Source of the DNA: an uncultured Eubacteriales bacterium
GTDB lineage: Bacteria; Bacillota; Clostridia; Christensenellales; Borkfalkiaceae
Direction: 5' to 3'
Assembly (NCBI GenBank): GCA_902797515.1
Contig: CADBSX010000029.1
Coordinates: 1-14,955 of the forward strand
DNA: 14,955 nt
The first letter of the stretch is position 1, and each line of letters begins with the position of its first letter. Below are positions 7,009-14,132 of this stretch, piece after piece. Position numbers and translations under genes: made by a program. Under the pieces are notes generated by a model. It worked only from the letters and a program-made list of their open reading frames with translations. It did not search any database and was not told where the DNA came from.

Positions 7009-7611
7009 TTAATCCTTTTTCAACTCTTCCAGAATATCCGCGAGCAAAGCCTCGGTCCTCGTAGGCAACGCCGCTTTCGCAGCCTCTTCTTCGGCTTTCT
7101 TCGCCGCTTCTTCCGCCGCCTTTTCGTCGCGCTCTTTCGCCAGAGCCTCTACGTCTTTCTGGCTCTTGCCCTGCTTTCTCAACTCGAAATACTCTTCTTT
7201 CGTATATCCGCAGTATCTCGAATTGTTGGCGCTTTTGATGTTGTTGAACGATTTGATTATCATAAACAGTACGAGCGCTATAAGTATAAAGTTGATTATA
7301 GCCGTTATGAACGCGCCCCAGTTTATGTATATGGAATTAGCCATATCTATAACCTGCGCGCCGTTCGCGTCAACGACGATCTGTCCGGCTTCGTCGAGCG
7401 TGTAAACCTTGCTTAAAAACGTCACCGCTCCCGCCATGCCGTCTTTGCCGACGATCGCCGCGATCACCCAGTTTATTACGGGCATTAAAATGTGGTTGGT
7501 GAGCGCGGTCACTATCGCGGAAAACGCTCCGCCGATTATGACGCCGACAGCCATATCCATCACGTTGCCGCGACTTATAAACGCTTTGAACTCTTTGAAA
7601 AACTTTTTCAT
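7009..7611 (-). CDS. mscL: Large-conductance mechanosensitive channel with long C-terminal insert
   Basis: MscL is a homopentameric pore that opens under membrane tension to release solutes during osmotic downshock. The N-terminal helix and TM1 show the family signature: RGNV (14-17), then D19 and the VGVIIGGAF stretch (22-30). TM2 is about 97-120. The periplasmic loop between them (about 48-95) is somewhat long. At 200 residues it exceeds the usual 130-150. The extra length is an Ala/Glu/Lys-rich segment (about 150-182) between TM2 and the final bundle helix (TRTEALLADILEELKK, 184-199), which matches the normal family C-terminus. A perfect AAGGAGGT (7616-7623) sets the ATG at 7611. It lies 43 bases after the SecB-like gene in the same direction. 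Confidence 0.95.
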   Translation of the reverse strand: MKKFFKEFKAFISRGNVMDMAVGVIIGGAFSAIVTALTNHILMPVINWVIAAIVGKDGMAGAVTFLSKVYTLDEAGQIVVDANGAQVIDMANSIYINWGAFITAIINFILIALVLFMIIKSFNNIKSANNSRYCGYTKEEYFELRKQGKSQKDVEALAKERDEKAAEEAAKKAEEEAAKAALPTRTEALLADILEELKKD

Positions 7612-7654
7612 AAATACCTCCTTAAAATCGTTTAAAAAAATTTTTCATTTGTTT

Positions 7655-8056
7655 TCAGTTGAGTTTTTCCTTATTCCCCTCGGGCGTAGCGCTCTCGGGA
7701 TTGATTATAGGAAGGACGTACGGCGGAATATTGCAATTCGCCGTGATCGACGCCACCGCCGCCCTCAAAAACGGATAAAGCGTTTCTATCGCCTCCGCTA
7801 TATAAACCTGCTGATCCGCCTCCTCGACGACCGCAAAAGTGCTGAATATCGCGACTTTTATATTGAACGGCACGGGCGAAGAAATATCTTCGTTTATGCG
7901 CACGGAAAGATTTATGAAAAGCGTCTTGTCGTTTCTTCCCATCTTGCACTCTATTTTAGGCGTTATCTGAAATTTTTCCCCGGGCTTTATCCCTTCGTTG
8001 AATTTATACTCTATCTCGTTTATCTTGTAAGTGATGAGTTTCGCGTGTTTTTCCAT
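7655..8056 (-). CDS. SecB-like protein-export chaperone
   Basis: The 133-residue protein resembles SecB in its core. A beta-rich region (about 28-80, with PKIECK at 33-38) is followed by a helix (about 88-106). The segment from YPFLRAAVASI (94-104) to PPYVLPIINPE (111-121) parallels the E. coli SecB stretch ending in APVNFDAL. SecB keeps secretory precursors unfolded and hands them to SecA, but classical SecB is typical of proteobacteria. In Bacillota, SecB-like proteins are scattered and sometimes chaperone antitoxins; no toxin-antitoxin pair is visible here. The C-terminus lacks the acidic tail of E. coli SecB. The ATG at 8056 shares its A with the ppa stop (TAATG), and the ribosome binding site AAGGAG lies inside ppa, so the two are translationally coupled. 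Confidence 0.68.
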   Translation of the reverse strand: MEKHAKLITYKINEIEYKFNEGIKPGEKFQITPKIECKMGRNDKTLFINLSVRINEDISSPVPFNIKVAIFSTFAVVEEADQQVYIAEAIETLYPFLRAAVASITANCNIPPYVLPIINPESATPEGNKEKLN

Positions 8057-8607
8057 TATCGGTACTCCTTGTTAAGTATGTCGAAAAGATTTTCTTTGTA
8101 TCTTATAAGCGATTCGGAAATTATCCTCACCGCCTCGTTTCTGTCCAGAACCTCGTTCACCGCCGTCTTTTTGCCTTCGAGTTGTTTATAAACGGTGAAA
8201 AAGTGCTGCATTTCGTCGAATACGTGCGCGGGCAGGTCGCTTATGTCGCTATACGAATTGTAATTCGGATCCGTAAACGGTATGGCGATTATCTTCTCGT
8301 CCGCAAAGCCGTTGTCTTCCATCGTGATAACGCCTATAGGATAGACTTTCACGAGGCTCATCGGCAGAAGTTCTTCCGAACAAAGAACGAGAACGTCGAG
8401 CGGATCGCCGTCCGACGCGAGCGTATGCGGAATAAAGCCGTAGTTCGCGGGATAATGCGTCGAAGTGTAAAGTATCCTGTCGAGAATAAGAAGTCCCGTC
8501 TGTTTGTCGAGTTCGTATTTCTGCTTGCCGCCTTTTCCTATTTCGATAACCGCTACGAAATTTTCGGGCGTTATCCTTTTACTGTCTATATCGTGCCAAA
8601 TATTCAT
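8056..8607 (-). CDS. ppa: Inorganic pyrophosphatase, family I, soluble
   Basis: It hydrolyses pyrophosphate to two phosphates in the cytosol with Mg2+, pulling biosynthetic reactions forward. The 183-residue length is normal. The metal-binding signature DGDPLD (66-71) is intact. E22, K30, E32, R44, Y52, Y56, D66, D68, D71, D98, D103, K105, Y140 and K141 correspond to the E. coli active-site residues at a steady offset of one, so it should be active. The ATG at 8607 follows an AT-rich leader with only a weak, distant AGGA. A good promoter lies upstream. It heads the group ppa, secB-like, mscL, vanW-like, and its stop overlaps the next start. Confidence 0.95.
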   Translation of the reverse strand: MNIWHDIDSKRITPENFVAVIEIGKGGKQKYELDKQTGLLILDRILYTSTHYPANYGFIPHTLASDGDPLDVLVLCSEELLPMSLVKVYPIGVITMEDNGFADEKIIAIPFTDPNYNSYSDISDLPAHVFDEMQHFFTVYKQLEGKKTAVNEVLDRNEAVRIISESLIRYKENLFDILNKEYR

Positions 8608-8642
8608 TTATTTTTTATATAATCCTGAAATATTCTTATATA

Positions 8643-8671
8643 ATCATAAACTATGTGAGAATTTTTGTCAA
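8643..8671 (-). promoter_or_regulatory. Sigma-A promoter of the ppa group
   Basis: TTGACA (8666-8671) and TATGAT (8643-8648) on the minus strand are 17 bases apart. The start is expected near 8636, giving a leader of about 29 bases. The -35 box lies only 6 bases after the pdp stop codon. No terminator separates the deo operon from this promoter, so read-through into ppa is possible. Confidence 0.75.
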
Positions 8672-8677
8672 GGATTT

Positions 8678-9991
8678 CTAAACGATTCTTTTAATTACCA
8701 CAGGTTTTTCGTCAGGCGCGGATTCGGAATACTCTATCGCCGAAGAAACTATCCTCTCCGCCTCGAAGAGCGCGTTTGCGTCGTTGGAGAATATCTTCGC
8801 CACCGTTTCGCCCATTCCGACCTTTTCCCCGACCGTTTTAACTATCTCTATTCCCGCGGCGAAATCTATCGCGTCTTCCGCCCTCGTCCTTCCCGCGCCC
8901 GCAACGCACGCGGCCGTACCGTATTTTTCGGCGTCTATGCGGTATATATATCCCGTCTTTTGCGCTTTTACCTCGCGGACGAATTTCGCGGCGGGAAATT
9001 TTCCGTAATCGTCTATAACGCCGCCGTCGCCGCCCTGCCTCTCTATCATTTTGCGGAAGGTTTCAAGCGCTTTTCCCTCGTTTATCGACTTATAAAAGGC
9101 TTTTTCGCAGTCTTTCAGTTCCCCGTATCCCGCAGAATAAAGCATCTCCGCGGAAAGCGCGGCGCAGAGAGACAAAAATCTCCCGTCGCCCTTTCCTTTC
9201 ATCGTTTCTATCGCCTCTTTCACCTCGACGGCGTTCCCTATCGCCCTACCGAGAGGCATATCCATATCGGTCACGAGCGCGGAAGTCTTTTTCCCCGCCC
9301 TTTTCCCGACTTCGACCATTATTTCCGCGAGGCGGACGCTCTCTTCTTCCGTCTTCATAAACGCGCCGCTCCCAGTTTTGACGTCGAGGACGATCACGTC
9401 GTCGCCGACCGCGAGTTTTTTGCCCATTATGCTCGACGCGATAAGCGGCAGACTGTCTATCGTCGCCGTGACGTCGCGAAGGGCGTAAAGAATTTTATCA
9501 GCGGGCGCGATCTTCGCCGTCTGACCGATTATCGCGCATCCGACATCGTTCACCGCATCTACGAACTCCTTTTTACCGAGCCCCGTATCGAAACCTCTGA
9601 CCGATTCCAACTTATCGACCGTTCCGCCCGTATGTCCGAGCCCTCTGCCGCTGACTTTCGCGCATTTTAATCCGAGAGAGGCGACGGCGGGGACGACCAC
9701 GAGGCTCGTTTTATCGCCTACGCCGCCCGTAGAGTGCTTATCCGCCCTCACGCCTTTCACGCCCGAAAAATCGGCTTTTTCGCCCGAATCGCGTATCGCG
9801 AGCGTAAGTTCGGTCGTCTCTTCGTAATTCATACCGCGTAAATACACCGCCATCAGAAAAGCCGACGTCTGATAGTCGGCTATATCGCCGCTTACGACGC
9901 CGCTTATAAAATACCTTATTTCCTCGCGGGAAAGGGGATATCCGTCCCGTTTCTTTTTGATAATATCGTATGTTCTCAACTTGCTTTTCAC
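8678..9991 (-). CDS. pdp: Pyrimidine-nucleoside phosphorylase
   Basis: It cleaves uridine, thymidine and deoxyuridine with phosphate to give the base and (deoxy)ribose-1-phosphate. At 437 residues it has normal length. The phosphate-binding KHSTGGVGD (85-93) and the family signature SGRGLGHTGG (114-123) are intact, with R172, S187 and K191 in the substrate-binding stretch. The sequence follows Bacillus Pdp closely, so I prefer pyrimidine- over strict thymidine phosphorylase. The longest frame starts at a GTG (9991) that overlaps the deoD stop as GTGA, with no clear ribosome binding site. A TTG at 9979 (residue 5) aligns better with the usual N-terminus, so the start is uncertain by 12 bases. 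It is the third gene of the deo operon. Confidence 0.95.
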   Translation of the reverse strand: MKSKLRTYDIIKKKRDGYPLSREEIRYFISGVVSGDIADYQTSAFLMAVYLRGMNYEETTELTLAIRDSGEKADFSGVKGVRADKHSTGGVGDKTSLVVVPAVASLGLKCAKVSGRGLGHTGGTVDKLESVRGFDTGLGKKEFVDAVNDVGCAIIGQTAKIAPADKILYALRDVTATIDSLPLIASSIMGKKLAVGDDVIVLDVKTGSGAFMKTEEESVRLAEIMVEVGKRAGKKTSALVTDMDMPLGRAIGNAVEVKEAIETMKGKGDGRFLSLCAALSAEMLYSAGYGELKDCEKAFYKSINEGKALETFRKMIERQGGDGGVIDDYGKFPAAKFVREVKAQKTGYIYRIDAEKYGTAACVAGAGRTRAEDAIDFAAGIEIVKTVGEKVGMGETVAKIFSNDANALFEAERIVSSAIEYSESAPDEKPVVIKRIV

Positions 9992-10716
9992 GCTATTTCA
10001 AGCGCGATCTTTATCATATTCGTAAGCGTTTCCTGTCTATCCTCGGCGGGAAGGTTTTCCTCTTTGCAAATAAACGAATCGCTGACGGAGCAAACGGCAA
10101 GCGCGCGCTTGCCGCTCCTCGCCGCGTTCATATAGAGAGCCGCCGCCTCCATCTCGACGCCTAAAACGCCCATTTTCGCCCAGCCTTTCCACGAATCGGT
10201 CTCATCGTAGAACACGTCGGACGAAAGCACGTTGCCGACTTTGTAATTTATTCCGAGTTTCACGCACTCCTCTTCCGCTCTTTTTACCAGCCCGTAATCC
10301 GCGATAGGACAGAAATTCCCCGAAAGCCCGAACTGAAAACCGTAATTTCCGTTACTGCACGCGCCGAGCGCGATTATTACGTCGCGAAGATGAAGGTCCT
10401 TGTCGTAACTGCCGCAAGAGCCTACTCGGATAATGTTTTCGACGCCGTAAAAATTAAACAGTTCGTATGAATATATGCCCATCGACGGCTGTCCCATGCC
10501 CGACGCCATGACCGACACTTGTTTGCCTTTATAATATCCCGTATAGCCGTTTATTCCTCTGACGTCGTTTACGAGAACGGCGTTTTCGAGAAAGTTTTCC
10601 GCGATAAATCGCGCGCGAAGGGGATCCCCGGGCATCAGCACGGTCTTGGCGAAATCGCCGTATTTTGCGGATATATGCGGCGTAGGTATAAATGAATTTC
10701 CGTTTTTTCCGTTCAT
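9988..10716 (-). CDS. deoD: Purine-nucleoside phosphorylase, DeoD type
   Basis: It converts purine (deoxy)nucleosides plus phosphate to the free base and (deoxy)ribose-1-phosphate, working as a hexamer. The 242-residue protein has MPGDPLRAR (28-36), GMGQPSMGIY (73-82), RVGSCGS (97-103) and EMEAAALY (188-195). E. coli H4, G20, R24, R87 and S90 correspond to H14, G30, R34, R97 and S100. The catalytic D204 and R217 correspond to D213 and R227. The region after D213 (SDSF) differs from the E. coli SDHIR, so base preference may vary. The ATG overlaps the deoC stop as ATGA, with GAGGAG just upstream inside deoC. Confidence 0.96.
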   Translation of the reverse strand: MNGKNGNSFIPTPHISAKYGDFAKTVLMPGDPLRARFIAENFLENAVLVNDVRGINGYTGYYKGKQVSVMASGMGQPSMGIYSYELFNFYGVENIIRVGSCGSYDKDLHLRDVIIALGACSNGNYGFQFGLSGNFCPIADYGLVKRAEEECVKLGINYKVGNVLSSDVFYDETDSWKGWAKMGVLGVEMEAAALYMNAARSGKRALAVCSVSDSFICKEENLPAEDRQETLTNMIKIALEIA

Positions 10717-11378
10717 CTTTTCTCCTCTTCGGCGTCTTTGACCGCCTTTATTATTCTGCTCGTCCCGAGCCTGTCCGCGCCCGCCTCGATAAGCATTTCG
10801 GCGTCGGAAACTGTCGCTATACCGCCCGCCGCTTTTACTTTTACGTTTTTACCGACGTGTTCCCGAAGGAGTTTTACGTCGGAAACGGTCGCGCCTCCGA
10901 ACGAAAAGCCCGTAGAAGTCTTTATATAGTCCGCGCCCGCGAGCGTTACGAGTTCGCAAGCCTTTATCTTCTCTTCGGTGGTCAGAAGGCAGGTTTCTAT
11001 TATTACTTTAAGTATCTTTCTGCCGCAAAGCTGTTTGATTACCTGTATTTCGTTCGACACGTAAGCGTAATTTCCCGCTTTGAACTCGCAGAGATTTATA
11101 ACCATATCTATCTCGTCCGCTCCCGCTTTAAGCACCTCGAGCGTTTCCGCGGACTTCACGAGCGTGGAATTATATCCGTTCGGAAAGCCTATTACGGTAC
11201 ATATAGGAAGCCTGTTGCCGACGTAATTTTTAGCCGCGGTCACGAAGTACGGCGGAATACAAGCCGACGCGGTGTGATACGCCATTGCGTCGTCGAGCGT
11301 TTGCTTTATTTCTTCCCACGTCGCGGCAGGATTTAAAAGAGTGTGGTCGCAAACCGAAAGAATATCTTTGACGTTCAT
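10713..11378 (-). CDS. deoC: Deoxyribose-phosphate aldolase
   Basis: It splits 2-deoxyribose-5-phosphate into acetaldehyde and glyceraldehyde-3-phosphate through a Schiff base. The 221-residue protein keeps the three catalytic residues: D91 in EIDMVINL, Schiff-base K153 in YIKTSTGF (151-158), and K182 in VKAAGGI. They correspond to D102, K167 and K201 of the E. coli enzyme. It is the first gene of deoC-deoD-pdp. The step between the phosphorylases and this enzyme needs phosphopentomutase, which is not in the window. The ATG at 11378 has an AGAGG site, and a promoter and a small leader hairpin lie upstream. No DeoR or CytR-type regulator is present. Confidence 0.96.
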   Translation of the reverse strand: MNVKDILSVCDHTLLNPAATWEEIKQTLDDAMAYHTASACIPPYFVTAAKNYVGNRLPICTVIGFPNGYNSTLVKSAETLEVLKAGADEIDMVINLCEFKAGNYAYVSNEIQVIKQLCGRKILKVIIETCLLTTEEKIKACELVTLAGADYIKTSTGFSFGGATVSDVKLLREHVGKNVKVKAAGGIATVSDAEMLIEAGADRLGTSRIIKAVKDAEEEKR

Positions 11379-11393
11379 AAAAAACCTCTTTTA

Positions 11394-11424
11394 CGGACAA
11401 TACTTATTATTTTGCCCTTATCCG
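11394..11424 (-). promoter_or_regulatory. Leader hairpin or operator upstream of deoC
   Basis: On the minus strand CGGATAA (11418-11424) can pair with TTGTCCG (11394-11400), with one U-G pair, around a 17-base loop. The 5' arm falls at the predicted transcription start, and the 3' arm lies just before the A-rich spacer and ribosome binding site. A similar but stronger structure precedes pta. It could be an operator or a 5'-end hairpin; support is modest. Confidence 0.35.
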
Positions 11425-11429
11425 ATTTA

Positions 11430-11459
11430 ATTTTAACATAAAACGAGCGACTTTGTAAA
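11430..11459 (-). promoter_or_regulatory. Promoter of the deo operon
   Basis: On the minus strand TTTACA (11454-11459) and TAAAAT (11430-11435) are 18 bases apart. TG one base before the -10 makes an extended -10 element. The start is expected near 11423, about 45 bases before the deoC ATG. Confidence 0.65.
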
Positions 11460-11515
11460 CCGTTTGAATAATTTTTCGGGATTTAAAAGAATTTTTTCAA
11501 ATTAGACGAAAACGC

Positions 11516-11544
11516 TTGTTTTTTTGAGCGCGATATGGTAAAAT
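11516..11544 (+). promoter_or_regulatory. Probable promoter of tRNA-Thr
   Basis: TTGTTT (11516-11521) and TAAAAT (11539-11544) are 17 bases apart, and TG one base before the -10 forms an extended -10. The start would be near 11551, about nine bases ahead of the mature tRNA. The -35 match is only partial. Confidence 0.6.
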
Positions 11545-11559
11545 ATAAAACACTGACGC

Positions 11560-11635
11560 GCTGATATGGCTCAGCAGGTAGAGCACGTCCTTGGTAAGGA
11601 CGAGGTCACGGGTTCAAATCCCGTTATCAGCTCCA
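11560..11635 (+). tRNA. tRNA-Thr (anticodon GGU)
   Basis: A full cloverleaf can be drawn. The acceptor stem GCTGATA pairs with TATCAGC over 7 bp. The D stem is GCTC/GAGC. The anticodon stem CGTCC/GGACG encloses the loop TTGGTAA with anticodon GGT. The variable loop is AGGTC and the T arm ACGGG/CCCGT encloses TTCAAAT. U73 is the discriminator and CCA is encoded. GGU reads ACC and ACU threonine codons. The gene stands alone, convergent with ackA. Its last nine bases are also the start of a long palindrome (11627-11683). Confidence 0.95.
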
Positions 11636-11683
11636 AATAAGGCGAGGCAGGGAAAATCCCTGCCTCGCCTTATTTGGAGCTGA
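11627..11683. terminator. 26-bp perfect palindrome: two-way terminator joined to the tRNA 3' end
   Basis: Arms 11627-11652 and 11658-11683 are perfectly complementary around the loop AAAAT. The core (11641-11652 with 11658-11669) is 12 bp and GC-rich. It is flanked by AAATAA on one side and TTATTT on the other, so it has a short U-tract on both strands, as expected between the convergent tRNA and ackA. Unusually, the pairing continues outward through CCA, U73 and five bases of the tRNA acceptor 3' strand. Confidence 0.8.
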
Positions 11684-11724
11684 AAAAGAATTTTAGTTTT
11701 ATTTCTTGCTTTACCGACTTGTTT

Positions 11725-12927
11725 TCAGGCTCTTTTCGTAAGGCGTTCGGTATCCCTTGCGATAACGAGTTCTTCGTTGGTCGGGATAACGAGTATCTTT
11801 ACCTTGCCGCCCTTGCCCGTGACGTCCGCTATTCCGTCGCCGATATGCGCGTTCTTCTCTTTGTCAAGGACTATTCCCATATATTCCATATCGGAAACTA
11901 TCGCCTCTCTGACTTTCGCGTCGTGCTCGCCTATGCCCGCCGTGAATACCACGCAGTCCGCTCCGCCGAGCGCCGCCGCGTACGCGCCGAGATACTTTTT
12001 GCAAGCGTACTCGAAAACTTCGAGCGCGAGAGCCGCTCTGTGATTGCCGTTTTTCGCCGCCTCGGAAAGGTCGCGGAAATCTGACGAAACGCCCGAAAGC
12101 CCCGCCACGCCCGACTTTTTATTGAGGTACGTAAGCGTTTCGGACAAGGACATTTTATACTTGTTCGCGAGAAACTCGACTATCGCGGGATCGAGATCGC
12201 CCGACCTCGTGCCCATCGGAACGCCGCCGAGAGGAGTGAAACTCATCGAGGTGTCCTCGCTCTTTCCGCCCTTTATCGCCGAGATGGAAGAGCCGTTGCC
12301 GAGGTGCATTGTTATAACTTTGAAATCGGGATCGTTTTCCCTGCCGAGATACTTCGCCGCCTCGGACGAAACGAAACGGTGGCTCGTGCCGTGGAAACCG
12401 TATCTTCTTACTTTATGTTCGGTATAAGCCTCGTAAGGAATACCGTAGATATACGCTTTTTCGGGCATCGTCGAGTGGAACGCGGTGTCGAATACGGCGA
12501 CCATCGGAACGTCCGGCATTATCGCCTTGCACGCTTTTACTCCTATTACGTTCGCGGGCTGGTGCAGGGGCGCGAGTTCCGTAAGGCTCTCTATCGTCGC
12601 CATATTTTCGTCCGTCAAAAGCACGGAATCGTTGAACGCCTCGCCGCTGTGGACTATTCTGTGTCCGACCGCGTCGATCTCTTTCATAGAGGATATCGCG
12701 CCGTATTCTTTATCGACGAGCGCGTCTAAAACGACCTGTATCGCCTCTTTATGCGTAGGCATAGGCGAAGTTATGGTCTTTTCCTTTCCGTTCGCCTTGT
12801 GTTTGCAGAAAGAGCCGTCGAGACCTATTCTCTCGCAACCGCCTTTCGCGATCGCCTTTTCGGTCGCCATATCTATAAGTTGATATTTGAGCGACGAACT
12901 GCCGGCGTTTATAACAAGTACTTTCAT
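11725..12927 (-). CDS. ackA: Acetate kinase
   Basis: It transfers phosphate from acetyl phosphate to ADP, giving acetate and ATP, the energy-yielding end of acetate fermentation. The 400-residue protein has the ASKHA N-terminal motif NAGSSSLK (7-14), the acetate/phosphate region AVFDTAFHSTMP (144-155), HGTSH (179-183), HLGNGSS (208-214), GTRSGDLDP (239-247) and TAGIGEH (329-335). N7, R90, D147, H179, R241 and E385 match the catalytic positions known from the Methanosarcina enzyme within one residue. The ATG at 12927 has an AAGGA site about 12 bases away. It follows pta by 40 bases on the same strand with no terminator between, so they form one operon. Confidence 0.97.
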   Translation of the reverse strand: MKVLVINAGSSSLKYQLIDMATEKAIAKGGCERIGLDGSFCKHKANGKEKTITSPMPTHKEAIQVVLDALVDKEYGAISSMKEIDAVGHRIVHSGEAFNDSVLLTDENMATIESLTELAPLHQPANVIGVKACKAIMPDVPMVAVFDTAFHSTMPEKAYIYGIPYEAYTEHKVRRYGFHGTSHRFVSSEAAKYLGRENDPDFKVITMHLGNGSSISAIKGGKSEDTSMSFTPLGGVPMGTRSGDLDPAIVEFLANKYKMSLSETLTYLNKKSGVAGLSGVSSDFRDLSEAAKNGNHRAALALEVFEYACKKYLGAYAAALGGADCVVFTAGIGEHDAKVREAIVSDMEYMGIVLDKEKNAHIGDGIADVTGKGGKVKILVIPTNEELVIARDTERLTKRA

Positions 12928-12967
12928 TGTGTTTTACCGTCCTTTTTTAAAATAATTGCCTTATTTT

Positions 12968-13972
12968 TTACTGTATCTGCGTCTGCAAAGCGGTTATGGC
13001 GACAGCCGCGACGATGTCTTCCATATGGCAGCCGCGCGATAAGTCGTTTATAGGTTTGGCAAGCCCCTGACAGAGAGGACCTATCGCCTGAAATCCGCCG
13101 AGACGCTCGGTGTTTTTGTAGTTGGAATTGCCCGCGTCGAGGTCGGGGAAAATAAATACGTTCGCGCGTCCCGCGACTTTCGAGCCGGGGGCTTTGCTCG
13201 CTCCGACTTCGGGAACGATTGCCGCGTCGAATTGAAGTTCTCCGTCGGCGAGGACGTCGGGCTCTATCTCGTGGAATTTTTCGACCGCCGCGACGACTTT
13301 ATCGACGTCGGCGTGTTTTGCCGAGCCCTTCGTGGAGTGAGAAATGAACGCGACTCTCGGCTCTATTCCCGCTATCGCGACCGCGCTTTTCGCGGACGAC
13401 TGCGCGATGAAAGCGAGTTGCTCGCTCGTCGGATTCTGGTTGAGTCCCGAATCGGCGTAGATATAGCAACCGTCCGGACAATACTTATTGCCGCACTCGG
13501 GCGCGATCATAAGGAAGTACGCCGAAACAATCGGCGTTCCCTTCGCCGTCTTTATCACTTGAAGTCCCGGGCGGAGAGTATTCGCCGTGGAGTGGCAAGC
13601 GCCCGACACCATGCCGTCAACGTCGCCCGCTTTGAGCATGAGCGCGCCGTACATAGTATAGTCTTTCGCGACCGTTTCCCTCGCGAGTTCGGGCGTCATG
13701 CCCTTTTCTTTCCTGACTTCGTATAAAAGATCCGCGTACTCTTCCGTCTTGGAAAAAGTCTTCGGATCTATTATCGTAACGCCCGACAGATCGACGTCGG
13801 GATTGTTTTTGGCGATCTCCGCGGGATTGCCGAGGAGAGTTATCTTCGCTATCCCCTCTTTCACGGACTGCGCCGCGGCCTCTACTACTCTTTTGTCCTC
13901 TCCTTCGGGAAGAACGATGTTCTTGCCGAGAAGGGACGCCCTTTTCTTGATCTCTTCCAGAACTTTTGACAT
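12968..13972 (-). CDS. pta: Phosphate acetyltransferase
   Basis: It converts acetyl-CoA and phosphate to acetyl phosphate and CoA, feeding AckA. At 334 residues it is the short single-domain type, without the N-terminal regulatory domains of E. coli Pta. Landmarks are LPEGED (21-26), GMVSGACHSTANTLRP (120-135), DGELQFDAA (243-251), the segment around FPDLDAGN (275-282), and NDLSRG (309-314), which holds the CoA/catalytic-site S and R. The ATG at 13972 has an AAGGAG ribosome binding site at good spacing. Its leader is about 95 bases and contains an inverted repeat just before that site. It is the first gene of pta-ackA. Confidence 0.97.
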   Translation of the reverse strand: MSKVLEEIKKRASLLGKNIVLPEGEDKRVVEAAAQSVKEGIAKITLLGNPAEIAKNNPDVDLSGVTIIDPKTFSKTEEYADLLYEVRKEKGMTPELARETVAKDYTMYGALMLKAGDVDGMVSGACHSTANTLRPGLQVIKTAKGTPIVSAYFLMIAPECGNKYCPDGCYIYADSGLNQNPTSEQLAFIAQSSAKSAVAIAGIEPRVAFISHSTKGSAKHADVDKVVAAVEKFHEIEPDVLADGELQFDAAIVPEVGASKAPGSKVAGRANVFIFPDLDAGNSNYKNTERLGGFQAIGPLCQGLAKPINDLSRGCHMEDIVAAVAITALQTQIQ

Positions 13973-13986
13973 ATATCTCCTTTTTT

Positions 13987-14027
13987 AACGGACAAAGCGC
14001 AAAAAAGATTGAATTTTTTTGTCCGTT
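13987..14027 (-). promoter_or_regulatory. Inverted repeat in the pta leader
   Basis: AACGGACAAA and TTTGTCCGTT (13987-13996 and 14018-14027) are perfect 10-base complements around a 21-base A/T-rich loop. The 3' arm on the minus strand ends 4 bases before the AAGGAG of pta. It could be a dyad operator or a leader hairpin that affects access to the ribosome binding site. TTGTCCGT also occurs at the same place before deoC. Confidence 0.5.
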
Positions 14028-14054
14028 GGTATAAAATAATAATGTAAATCGTTT

Positions 14055-14083
14055 TTGCGGCGTTTACACCGTATAATTATACA
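14055..14083 (+). promoter_or_regulatory. Possible weak promoter of tmcAL
   Basis: TTGCGG (14055-14060) and TATACA (14078-14083) are 17 bases apart on the plus strand. The -35 matches only the first three consensus bases. The -10 overlaps that of the opposing pta promoter inside the palindrome GTATAATTATAC (14071-14082). An alternative -10, TATAAT at 14072-14077, has no recognisable -35. Confidence 0.35.
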
Positions 14084-14104
14084 ACAAAAATTCTTAAATA
14101 TCAA
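14076..14104 (-). promoter_or_regulatory. Sigma-A promoter of pta-ackA
   Basis: On the minus strand TTGATA (14099-14104) and TATAAT (14076-14081) are 17 bases apart. The start is expected near 14069. The -10 is half of a 12-base palindrome, so the same bases can serve the divergent tmcAL gene. Confidence 0.75.
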
Positions 14105-14132
14105 ATAAATAACAATTGTAGAGGAGTATATT

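Noticed and set aside
7655..8056. Possible SecB-type chaperone of a toxin-antitoxin-chaperone module.
   Set aside because: Its neighbours are ppa and mscL. No small paired toxin or antitoxin genes are present on either strand.
8504..9670. A 388-codon open frame on the plus strand opposite pdp and the intergenic region.
   Set aside because: It lies antisense to a full-length, motif-complete pdp and to the ppa promoter, is rich in Arg, Phe and Tyr, and has no family features or ribosome binding site. It reflects codon bias of the real genes.
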